NCBI RefSeq assembly: GCF_008806345.1
Contig: NZ_VZZJ01000031.1
Location: 1-57,254 of the forward strand
Length of the DNA: 57,254 nucleotides
Reading direction: 5' to 3'
Source: Methylobacterium planeticum
Lineage (GTDB): Bacteria; Pseudomonadota; Alphaproteobacteria; Rhizobiales; Beijerinckiaceae
In this document: positions 8,455-15,843 of the stretch, in pieces
How positions within the stretch are numbered: position 1 is the stretch's first letter
How the letters are laid out: the number at the start of each line of letters is the position of its first letter
The notes under the pieces: generated by a model
The model's database searches: none
Told to the model about the DNA's origin: nothing
The model's input: the letters and a program-made list of their open reading frames with translations, nothing else
Made by a program: the position numbers and the translations under genes

Positions 8455-9549
8455 ATGCTCAGGCAGCTCCCCAGAACCCTCGGCAACGGCGCGGACGTGC
8501 TCGCGCGCCAGCTCTCGGGCCTGCGCGGCAAGTACGAAGCCTGCTTCCTGTTCCTCCTCCTGATGATCGTGGAGTGGCTGATCCCGGGACCGGCCTCCCT
8601 GGCGCAGATCACACCGCACCCCTTCTGGTTGCCCATCATCCTGATGAGCGTGCAGTACGGCAGCGGCACCGGCCTCATCGTGGCCGCACTCGCCACCGCC
8701 CTGAGCTGGTTGGCGGGGTGGCCGGCTCAGACCTCGCAGGAGGATTTCTACACCTACTCGATGCGGGTCTGGCGCGAGCCGGTCCTCTGGATCGGGGCCG
8801 CGATCGTGATCGGCGGCCTGCGCAATCGGCAGATCCGGGAGCGGCTCGCCCTGGAGGAGCGCCTGCACCAGACCGAGCACCAGCGCGACACCATCGCGGG
8901 CTTCTGCCACGACCTCCAGGAAGACCTGACCGCTCACGAACGTCAGGCCGCCACGGCGCACACCGGATCGATCGAGGCCGGGCTCGCGAGCCTCCAGCGC
9001 ATCCGCACGACCGACGCGCTCGATACCGTGCGGCCCCTGATCCAGGCCGCTGTCACGGAATGGCTCGGACACGCGCATTGGACGCTCTATCCGCTCCGGG
9101 ACGGAGAGCTCACCGCGGCGCGGGACGCGGTGGGCGATCCGGAGACCAGGGCTCCGGTCGACATCGTCCGCACGGCCATGGTCTACGCGGTCGCCTGCTG
9201 CAGGCCGAGGGTCCTGAGCGTCTTCGACGAGGCGGATGCCCGGTTGCTCGACGGCGTCGGCATCTTCGCCTGCCCGGTGCGTCCGATCGAGGGCGGCCCG
9301 CACCATGGCCTCCTGGTCATCGAGTCGGTTCCGCCCGATCGCTTGGTGCCGGCGACCGTCGGCGCGGTGCTGGCCATCGCGCACGCCCTCGGTGAAGCCT
9401 TCGACCGCGCCAATGGAACGCCGGAGACGGTAGTTCAGCGTTCGCAGGACGATGCGACGAGCCACCGCGATCCCGCCCGGACACGCGCGGCGTTCGAGGA
9501 GCCGCGCATGTCCGATGCTCTGACGGGGGACATGTCGTGCAGGTCCTGA
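8455..9549 (+). CDS. pelD: PelD-like membrane protein with GAF domain, lacking the GGDEF-like receptor domain
   Basis: 364 residues. Hydrophobic segments at about 29-45, 58-88 and 108-121 form the membrane part. A coiled stretch follows (about 123-165), then a GAF-like domain (about 180-315). This matches the first two thirds of PelD, the inner-membrane c-di-GMP receptor of the Pel synthase. Known PelD proteins continue into a degenerate GGDEF domain whose RxxD I-site binds c-di-GMP; here the protein stops after the GAF. An RLLD at 263-266 sits inside the GAF and is probably not that site. The gene overlaps the next by 13 bp. The assignment leans on order and architecture. Confidence 0.7.
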   Translation: MLRQLPRTLGNGADVLARQLSGLRGKYEACFLFLLLMIVEWLIPGPASLAQITPHPFWLPIILMSVQYGSGTGLIVAALATALSWLAGWPAQTSQEDFYTYSMRVWREPVLWIGAAIVIGGLRNRQIRERLALEERLHQTEHQRDTIAGFCHDLQEDLTAHERQAATAHTGSIEAGLASLQRIRTTDALDTVRPLIQAAVTEWLGHAHWTLYPLRDGELTAARDAVGDPETRAPVDIVRTAMVYAVACCRPRVLSVFDEADARLLDGVGIFACPVRPIEGGPHHGLLVIESVPPDRLVPATVGAVLAIAHALGEAFDRANGTPETVVQRSQDDATSHRDPARTRAAFEEPRMSDALTGDMSCRS

Positions 9550-10538
9550 GCCACGCCGCTCGCCTCTCCGCCGCACCGGTTCTCGCGCTCTCGGCGCTGC
9601 TCGTCGCGGAGGCCGGGTTCCTGTTCGGCGCACTGTCCCACCTGCTGACCGCGCCGGCTGCCCTCGCGGGGCACGCGATCGTGCTCGTCGCCTTCACGGC
9701 GGCACGGCGGGCATTCGCGGAGGATCTCACCCTCTTCGTCCTGGCCCTTCTGCTCACGGCATGCGCGGGCCCCCTGGGAACGGTCGGTGTCCTGGCGCTC
9801 TACCTGATGCTGTCCCTCACACGCGTCTCACCGCATGAGTTGGAGACCTGGTATCGGCAGATCTCCGGTGTCACCGAGGCCAATCCGGCCGTCGCCCTGT
9901 ATGACAGGATCGTCGACGGGCGCGCGCGCAGATCCCAGGCCCAATCCCATTTCCCGAGCGTCCTCGGCGGCCCGCTCGCGCCGCAGCAGGCCCTGCTCGG
10001 GCTGATCGGTCTCGCCTATCACCCGGATTACAGGGTTCTGCTGAGACAGGCCCTGCACAGTGCGGAGCCGAGCATCCGCGTTCACGCAGCGGCCGTCTCC
10101 GTCAAGCTGCGCACCCGGGCGCGTCTCGATTTCCAGGATCTCGCCGGCGAGGAGAACGCGAGCGGATCCCCCGATGACCTCCATGTCCGGGCAACGCGCC
10201 TGGTGCGGCTCGCGGAAGGGGGCTTCCTCGACGAAGCCGACACGCGGACGGCGCGCGAGACGGCCCTCGACCACTGTCGGCGCGCCCGCGCGCTCGATCC
10301 CGAGCACGGCCCGTCGCTGACCCTGCTCTGCCGCCTCCTCTCCGATCTGCGGCGCTGGGACGACGTGCTGTCCCTGCGGGCGGCGCACGGACTGAACGAC
10401 CGAGGCGCCGCCGCGACGGTGGCGGAGAGCCTGATGAAGCTGCGCCGCGCCCGTGACCTGCATGACGTCGCCAAGCGGCTCGCGCTTCCGGCCAAGACCT
10501 TGAGCATTGGGGACGTGCGTCATGCGCCTGGGGCCTAA
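9537..10538 (+). CDS. pelE: PelE-like membrane protein with helical repeats
   Basis: 333 residues from GTG 9537, overlapping the PelD-like stop. Two or three N-terminal membrane helices (about 9-100, for example APALAGHAIVL-type and LTLFVLALLL segments) are followed by a soluble helical part with TPR-like motifs (RARALDPEHGPSLTLLCRLL, RRWDDVLSLRAA). PelE in Pseudomonas has the same plan, membrane helices then TPR-type helices, and belongs to the inner-membrane synthase complex with PelD, PelF and PelG. Position between the PelD-like gene and PelF supports the call. Sequence identity cannot be assessed here. Confidence 0.6.
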   Translation: MQVLSHAARLSAAPVLALSALLVAEAGFLFGALSHLLTAPAALAGHAIVLVAFTAARRAFAEDLTLFVLALLLTACAGPLGTVGVLALYLMLSLTRVSPHELETWYRQISGVTEANPAVALYDRIVDGRARRSQAQSHFPSVLGGPLAPQQALLGLIGLAYHPDYRVLLRQALHSAEPSIRVHAAAVSVKLRTRARLDFQDLAGEENASGSPDDLHVRATRLVRLAEGGFLDEADTRTARETALDHCRRARALDPEHGPSLTLLCRLLSDLRRWDDVLSLRAAHGLNDRGAAATVAESLMKLRRARDLHDVAKRLALPAKTLSIGDVRHAPGA

Positions 10539-12063
10539 GCAACGACCGAAGCCGGCCGAGGCGGATATCTGCCTCATCGTCGAGGGCTGCTACCCGTATG
10601 TTGCGGGGGGCGTCTCGTCCTGGATCGACTGGTTGATCCGGGGCAATCCCGGATTGACGTTCAGCGTGGTGGCCATCGTCGCGGGATCGGAGCCCCGCGA
10701 GGTGCGGTACCGCCTGCCGGACAACGTCGTCGGCTTGCAGGAGCTCCAGCTTCACGGCGACTTCGGCTCGACGGATTGGCGAGAGCACGGCGACACCGCG
10801 AGCGATGTCGGGAACGCCCTGTCCGAGACGCTGATCGAGTTGGTGAAGAGCGGAGGTCTACCCGCGTTCCAGGATCTCGTGCGCCTGGTCAACGACCCGG
10901 CGCGCGGCTTGTCGCTGCCGAGCCTGATGGCGTCGCGGCTCTCCTGGCAGGTCACCTGCCAGATGTACGAGCGGCTGATGCCGCACGCCTCGTTCCTCCA
11001 CTTCTTCTGGGCTTGGCGCGCCCTGTTCGGCGGCCTGTTCGCGGTCCTGAAGGCACCGCTTCCGCCGGCCCGGATCTATCACACGATCTCGACGGGCTAT
11101 GCCGGGCTGCTCGCGGCGCGGGCCGCGATCGAGACCGGTCGTCCGGCCCTGATCACGGAGCACGGGATCTACACCAACGAGCGTCGCATCGAGATCCTGA
11201 TGGCGGAATGGATCTGCGACACCGTCGACAAGGGCATCAGCCTCCACGACGAGCGCGTCGATCTGCGCGATATCTGGATGCAGATCTTCGATGCGCACGC
11301 ACTGATCTGCTATCAGGCCTGCCGCCGGATCATCACGCTCTACGAGGACAACCAGCGACTTCAGCGAGCGCTCGGGGCGCCGCCGGAGCGGCTGGCCGTG
11401 ATCGCCAACGGGATCGACCTCGCGAAATTCTCCGGAATTGCCCGGGCGGAGTGCGACGCGACCCCGACCATCGCCCTGATCGGCCGGGTCGTGCCGATCA
11501 AGGACGTGAAATCCTACATCGAGGCCGCCTCGATCCTGGCGCGCGACGTCACGAACCTGCGCGCACTGGTTCTCGGACCGACCGACGAGGATCAGGGCTA
11601 CTACGAGGAATGCCTGACGCTGGTGGCGGAGCTCGGAATGTCCGAGATCGTCCAGTTCACCGGGCCCGTGCGGATCGTCGACTACCTCGCGGAAATCCAC
11701 GTCGTCGTCCTGACGAGCCTGAGCGAGGCGCAGCCGCTCGTCATCCTCGAAGCCGGCGCGGCGGGCATTCCGTGTGTCGCCACCGATGTCGGGTCCTGCC
11801 GCGAGATCCTCGAGGGCCGCTCCTCGGAGGTCCCACGGCTCGGGCCGGGTGGTGTCGTCACGCCCCTCGTGGACCCCGGCGCGACGGCGGCGGCGATTGC
11901 CGGGCTTCTTCTCGACCCCGAGCGCCGGCACGCCGCCGGCGAGGCCCTGCGGGCGCGCGTGCGACGCTACTACGCCTCGGAGGACGCCCTCGCGGCCTAC
12001 CGGGATACCTACGCCGAATTCCTCGATGCCGCCGGTGCGGACGCCAAGCTGGTGGAGGCCTGA
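10522..12063 (+). CDS. pelF: Pel polysaccharide glycosyltransferase PelF
   Basis: 513 residues from ATG 10522, with GGGGA nine bases upstream; an alternative TTG at 10507 is less likely. A GT4-family enzyme with the PelF N-terminal signature EGCYPYVAGGVSSW (about 21-34). The C-terminal Rossmann half has IGRVVPIKDVKSYIEA and, at about 397-430, SLSEAQPLVILEAGAAGIP, the E-x7-E acceptor/donor loop of GT4. PelF polymerises the Pel chain from UDP-activated amino sugars in the cytosol and feeds the PelDEG membrane complex. It overlaps the PelE-like gene by 17 bp and is followed 3 bp later by pelG. This is the most secure family call in the operon. Confidence 0.9.
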   Translation: MRLGPKQRPKPAEADICLIVEGCYPYVAGGVSSWIDWLIRGNPGLTFSVVAIVAGSEPREVRYRLPDNVVGLQELQLHGDFGSTDWREHGDTASDVGNALSETLIELVKSGGLPAFQDLVRLVNDPARGLSLPSLMASRLSWQVTCQMYERLMPHASFLHFFWAWRALFGGLFAVLKAPLPPARIYHTISTGYAGLLAARAAIETGRPALITEHGIYTNERRIEILMAEWICDTVDKGISLHDERVDLRDIWMQIFDAHALICYQACRRIITLYEDNQRLQRALGAPPERLAVIANGIDLAKFSGIARAECDATPTIALIGRVVPIKDVKSYIEAASILARDVTNLRALVLGPTDEDQGYYEECLTLVAELGMSEIVQFTGPVRIVDYLAEIHVVVLTSLSEAQPLVILEAGAAGIPCVATDVGSCREILEGRSSEVPRLGPGGVVTPLVDPGATAAAIAGLLLDPERRHAAGEALRARVRRYYASEDALAAYRDTYAEFLDAAGADAKLVEA

Positions 12064-12066
12064 ACG

Positions 12067-13467
12067 ATGGCGGGGATCGGATTCGAACTGCGCCGCCTCG
12101 GCGGACGCGACGAGATCCTGGGACCGGTCGCGGCGGTCGCCCACGCGGCGATCGTGGCAGCCGGGCCTTGGCTCTACACCGTGATGGCGATCCTCGTCAT
12201 CGGCGAGGCGGCGGCCCCGGTGATGAGCGAGGAAGCGCTCGCCTCCTTCCGGGTTCTCGTCGTCTACGTCTTCTCGCTGTCCCTCGTCGGCACGGCGCCG
12301 ATCGCCATGGTAGGCACGCGCGTCCTGGCCGATGCCCTCTACCGGCGCCAGTACGGCGACGTGCGGGCGCTCTTCGCGCTGACGCTGCTCGCGGGGGGCG
12401 CCGCCACCCTCGTGCTCTCGGCGCTCGTCTTCCTCGTCCTCCTCCCGACGGCCCCGGATGTCGCGGCCGTCGGTATCGCCGCCTCTCAGGTCGTCAGCAT
12501 GGTCTGGGTCGGCCTGGCGTTCTGCGGCGCGGTGCGGGACTACCTTCAGGTGACGCTCGCCTTCGCGACCGGGCTCCTCACCGCCGTCGGCTTGGCGGTA
12601 TCGGCGGCTCTCGTCGATCTCGGCCCTGTCGCCATGATGTGGGGCTTCGCGGCGGGGTTCGTGGTGGTGTTCCTCTGGCTGACGGCGAGCTTCGCCGCCA
12701 CCTTCCCGGCACCGTGCCGGACCCTCGCGGCGGCGCGCTCGGCCTTCCTCCAGCGCCTGCGCTGCAGCCCCTCCCTCGCCGTTGGCGCCCTGGCCGGCAG
12801 CCTGAGCGTTTGGGTCGACAAGTGGATCATCTGGATGAGCGGCTACGGTGAGCCCGTCGAGGCCGGCCTCATCCACGCCCCGATCTACGACGGTCCGATG
12901 TTCATCGCGAGCCTGACCGTGGTTCCGGCACTGGCGCTCTTCGTGACCAGCCTGGAAACCACCTTCTTCGACCGCTACCAGACCTACTTCCACTCGATCG
13001 ACAACCACGCCACGCTCAAGACGATCCGGCGGCAGGCGCAGATCCTCGAGCGCGAGACGATGCGGACCCTCGCCGGCATCATGATGGTGCAGACGGCGCT
13101 CTGCATCATCGTCGTGCTGACGGCGCCCGCGATCGTCGAGGCCGTCAGCCTGCAGTTCCGTCAGATCGGCGTTCTGCGGATGGGCACCGTCGGCGCCCTG
13201 TTCCAATACTTGTTCATGTCTTGCTCGGCGTTGCTCATCTTCTTCGATGCGACGCGCATCTACGCCGCCCTGCAAGTCGCCTTCCTGGCGAGCCTTGCCG
13301 GCTTGACGCTGGTCTTCTCCCATCTCGAGCCGGGCACGCTCGGTGCCGGCTACATGGTGACCTGCATCGCCGCGGGCTTCGCCTCCCTCCTCGCTCTGAT
13401 GAGGGTCCTGAGATCCATCGATTTCCGCGTGTTCGTCGGCAGTGCCACGAGCGCGCAACGGGCTTGA
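12067..13467 (+). CDS. pelG: Pel polysaccharide membrane transporter PelG
   Basis: 466 residues, with GGAGG upstream inside the end of pelF. The start MAGIGFELRRLGGRDEILG is the PelG signature, followed by about twelve membrane helices of the MATE/MVF/PST flippase superfamily. A cytosolic loop carries FDRYQTYFHSIDNHATL. PelG moves the nascent polymer across the inner membrane together with PelD and PelE. The tight coupling to pelF is the conserved core arrangement of pel loci. Confidence 0.9.
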   Translation: MAGIGFELRRLGGRDEILGPVAAVAHAAIVAAGPWLYTVMAILVIGEAAAPVMSEEALASFRVLVVYVFSLSLVGTAPIAMVGTRVLADALYRRQYGDVRALFALTLLAGGAATLVLSALVFLVLLPTAPDVAAVGIAASQVVSMVWVGLAFCGAVRDYLQVTLAFATGLLTAVGLAVSAALVDLGPVAMMWGFAAGFVVVFLWLTASFAATFPAPCRTLAAARSAFLQRLRCSPSLAVGALAGSLSVWVDKWIIWMSGYGEPVEAGLIHAPIYDGPMFIASLTVVPALALFVTSLETTFFDRYQTYFHSIDNHATLKTIRRQAQILERETMRTLAGIMMVQTALCIIVVLTAPAIVEAVSLQFRQIGVLRMGTVGALFQYLFMSCSALLIFFDATRIYAALQVAFLASLAGLTLVFSHLEPGTLGAGYMVTCIAAGFASLLALMRVLRSIDFRVFVGSATSAQRA

Positions 13468-13505
13468 GCAGCAGCACGGCGCGACGCCGTGCAGGGAGAC
13501 GGATC

Positions 13506-14843
13506 ATGACGCGTAACGATCGGTTCGAAGCCAGACGGTGCCGCCCTCGGAGCCTCGGCGTCCTGGCCGCCCTGCTCCTGGCCATCTCGCCGATGGCGCC
13601 CGGGGCCGCACGGGCTGGAACCGAGCCCCTGCTCCGGGTCGGGGATCGGCTCAAGGTGACGATCTTCGAGATGATGGAGGTGCCCGACACCTCCGAGGCC
13701 GACAAGGGTGCGCAGCGCGAGGCGCCGTCGCCCCTCCTGCAGACCGTCTACCCACGGGTCGATCTTTCGGGCGAGTACACCGTGGAGCCCGGCGGAACGG
13801 TCGTTCTGCCGCTCTTCGGAGCGATCGAGGCCGTCGGCCGGCCGGCATCGGCCTTCAAGGCCGATCTCGGCGAGGCCTTCGACCGATTGTTCCACCGGCG
13901 CTGCAACATCACGATCTCGATGCTGCAGCGGGCGCCGATCTACGTCGTGGGCGCGGTCCGCAACCCCGGCTCCTTCGCCTACGCGCCCGGCTTGATGGTG
14001 ATCCAGGCGGTGGCGCTCGCTGGCGGCGACATGGAGAACGGCACGCCCGCGCAGGCCATCGAGACGACGCGCGAGCATGAGCGCCGGGACGGAGCGCGCG
14101 ATCGGCTGAAAGGGCTGTTCGTCCGCAAGGCTGTCCTCATCGCGGAGCGGGATGGGACAGCGGTGGCCCAGGCGCCCGCCCTGCGCGACCTCATCGGAGC
14201 GGACGCCTCGACGGCGCTGCTCGCGGGCGAGCAGCGGATGGCGCAGTTGCGTGCGAAGAACCAGGCCAGCGCGCGTGCTACGAAGGAGCGGGCCATCGTG
14301 GCCGTTCAGGACGAGATCGATCTCCTGCGCCAGCGCATGGCCAATTTCGATGCGCAGATCAAGGTTCGGGGTGAACGCCTGAAGATGATGGAGGCGCTCT
14401 TCGCCCGGCAGGTCGTCGAGAACGAGCGCGTGGCCGACGTGCGGCGCGACTACGTCGACATGGAAGGGCGCCGCCGCGACATCGAGATCAGCCTGCTGCA
14501 GGCCGAGCAGCGCCAGGACAACGCCAAGAAGGCCCTCGAGCAGAGCGAGCTTGAGCGCCGCCTCAACCTGGAGCGCGACCTCGCGCAGGTCGAGGGCGAG
14601 ATCCAGCAGGCCGAGCGCGCCTACGCTGCGCTGAACGCGACGACGGCCCTGATGGCACGCACGGGCCCGGCGCCGAGCCGGGAGGCGGGAGCCCTCGTCT
14701 ACGACGTGGTCCGGCGCACGGGCGACGTCACCGAATCCCTCCGCGCGGCCGAGCTCGACGCGCTCGAGCCGGGCGACGTCCTGCGCGTCCGGGTCGCGCC
14801 GGCGGAGCGGGTGAAGGCGACCGATCAGGTCGCCGAAAAGTAG
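13506..14843 (+). CDS. ExoF/Wza-type polysaccharide export protein (OPX family)
   Basis: 445 residues from ATG 13506, with GGGAGA upstream. A signal peptide (RSLGVLAALLLAIS...GAARA) has no lipobox Cys, so it is not an obvious lipoprotein. Residues about 35-150 are a Poly_export domain (LLRVGDRLKVTIFE; TVVLPLFGAIEAVGR) followed by an SLBB-like stretch (APIYVVGAVRNPGSFAYAPG). About 240-380 is a long coiled coil, then a second short SLBB-like end (EPGDVLRVRV). This plan matches ExoF-type exporters of rhizobial polysaccharides. OPX proteins carry polymer across the outer membrane in Wzx/Wzy or synthase systems. In a Pel locus this job normally belongs to PelB and PelC, so a substitution is inferred. 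Confidence 0.85.
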   Translation: MTRNDRFEARRCRPRSLGVLAALLLAISPMAPGAARAGTEPLLRVGDRLKVTIFEMMEVPDTSEADKGAQREAPSPLLQTVYPRVDLSGEYTVEPGGTVVLPLFGAIEAVGRPASAFKADLGEAFDRLFHRRCNITISMLQRAPIYVVGAVRNPGSFAYAPGLMVIQAVALAGGDMENGTPAQAIETTREHERRDGARDRLKGLFVRKAVLIAERDGTAVAQAPALRDLIGADASTALLAGEQRMAQLRAKNQASARATKERAIVAVQDEIDLLRQRMANFDAQIKVRGERLKMMEALFARQVVENERVADVRRDYVDMEGRRRDIEISLLQAEQRQDNAKKALEQSELERRLNLERDLAQVEGEIQQAERAYAALNATTALMARTGPAPSREAGALVYDVVRRTGDVTESLRAAELDALEPGDVLRVRVAPAERVKATDQVAEK

Positions 14844-14870
14844 GAGCGCGCGCTCCGGACGGGAGGCACC

Positions 14871-15791
14871 ATGGCGAAGCTCATGACACGCAGACCCCTG
14901 ATCCTCACCGGCCTCCTCGGCATCGCGGGCCTCGTCAGCGGTCTCGGGGCGGCCCCTCTGCTCAGCTCACGGGCGTCGGCGAACCTCGCCGGCGTCAAGG
15001 TCGCGAACTGGGGCTGCCAGTATCAGCGCATCGCGCTGGACTCGATCGCGGCCTCGGATCTGGACCTGATCGTGATCGATCCGATCGTGGAGGGCGAACG
15101 GCTCGGGCCGGCCGGGGTCTCGGCCCTTCGAACCAAGCCCGACGGCGGGCGCCGCCTCGTCCTGGCCTATCTGAGCGTCGGGGAAGCGGAGAGCTACCGC
15201 GCGTACTGGCAGCCCGGCTGGCGCGACGCTCCGCCGGCTTGGCTCGGACCCGAGAACCCGCGCTGGCCGGGCAGCTTCGCGGTCCGCTACTGGCTGCCGG
15301 AATGGCGGAGGCTGCTCCTCGGGGAAGGGGGCATGTTCGACGCGATCCTCTCGGCCGGGTTCGACGGCGTCTTCCTCGACCGCGTCGATGCCTACGGGGA
15401 TTGGCGGGGCCGCGAGGTGCAGGCTCGGCGCGACATGATCGACCTGATCACGACGCTCTCCTCGACCGCGAAGGCGCGTCATGCGGGGTTCCTGCTCGTC
15501 GCACAGAACGCCGAACCGCTCTTGGCGAACGAAACCTACTGCGCGGCGATCGATGCCGTCAGCAAGGAAAGCCTTCTCTACAACCTCCATGGCGAGGGCG
15601 TCGCCAACTCGGACGAGGATGTCCGCTGGAGCCTGACCTATCTCGAGAAGGCGCATGCCCGCGGGCTGCCGATCCTCGCGATCGAGTACCTCGACGATAC
15701 GTTGAGCCGCCTGAGAGCCAGGGCACGGTTGAGCCGCCTCGGCTTCGTTCCCTTCTTCGGCAACCGCCTGCTCGATCGCTTGCCCGCCTGA
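14871..15791 (+). CDS. GH114 family endo-alpha-1,4-polygalactosaminidase-like hydrolase (PelA hydrolase domain as a separate gene)
   Basis: 306 residues, with GGGAGG upstream of the ATG. The N-terminus MTRRPLILTGLLGIAG...ASA is a signal peptide with a twin-Arg, possibly Tat-dependent. The remainder is a TIM-barrel of the GH114/DUF297 type, with VANWGCQYQ, VIDP (D70), YLSVGEAESYR (E105, E107) and GFDGVFLDRVDAYG (D165, D170). These acidic residues at strand ends are the family's catalytic candidates. The family cleaves alpha-1,4-galactosaminogalactan, and in P. aeruginosa the same domain is the N-terminal part of PelA. Last gene of the operon, 27 bp after the exporter. Confidence 0.88.
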   Translation: MAKLMTRRPLILTGLLGIAGLVSGLGAAPLLSSRASANLAGVKVANWGCQYQRIALDSIAASDLDLIVIDPIVEGERLGPAGVSALRTKPDGGRRLVLAYLSVGEAESYRAYWQPGWRDAPPAWLGPENPRWPGSFAVRYWLPEWRRLLLGEGGMFDAILSAGFDGVFLDRVDAYGDWRGREVQARRDMIDLITTLSSTAKARHAGFLLVAQNAEPLLANETYCAAIDAVSKESLLYNLHGEGVANSDEDVRWSLTYLEKAHARGLPILAIEYLDDTLSRLRARARLSRLGFVPFFGNRLLDRLPA

Positions 15792-15802
15792 GGCACGGCC
15801 CT

Positions 15803-15841
15803 CGGGCGGGATCTCGACGCGGCCCCGCGCGGGACCGCCCG
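15803..15841. terminator. Possible bidirectional terminator between convergent genes
   Basis: CGGGCGG at 15803-15809 pairs with CCGCCCG at 15835-15841, with further GC-rich pairing inside (CCCGCGCGGG). It lies in the 50-bp gap between the GH114 stop and the porin stop. There is no T-tract. Confidence 0.4.
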
Positions 15842-15843
15842 CC

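Noticed and set aside
9240..9255. RLLD in the PelD-like protein as a c-di-GMP I-site
   Set aside because: It lies in the GAF part, not in a GGDEF-like domain, and RxxD occurs often by chance in Arg-rich proteins.
10858..13458. 866-residue open frame on the minus strand opposite pelF and pelG
   Set aside because: The composition is Arg/Glu/Asp/Gly/His-rich without hydrophobic cores, typical of an antisense frame of GC-rich genes; the plus strand holds clear PelF and PelG.
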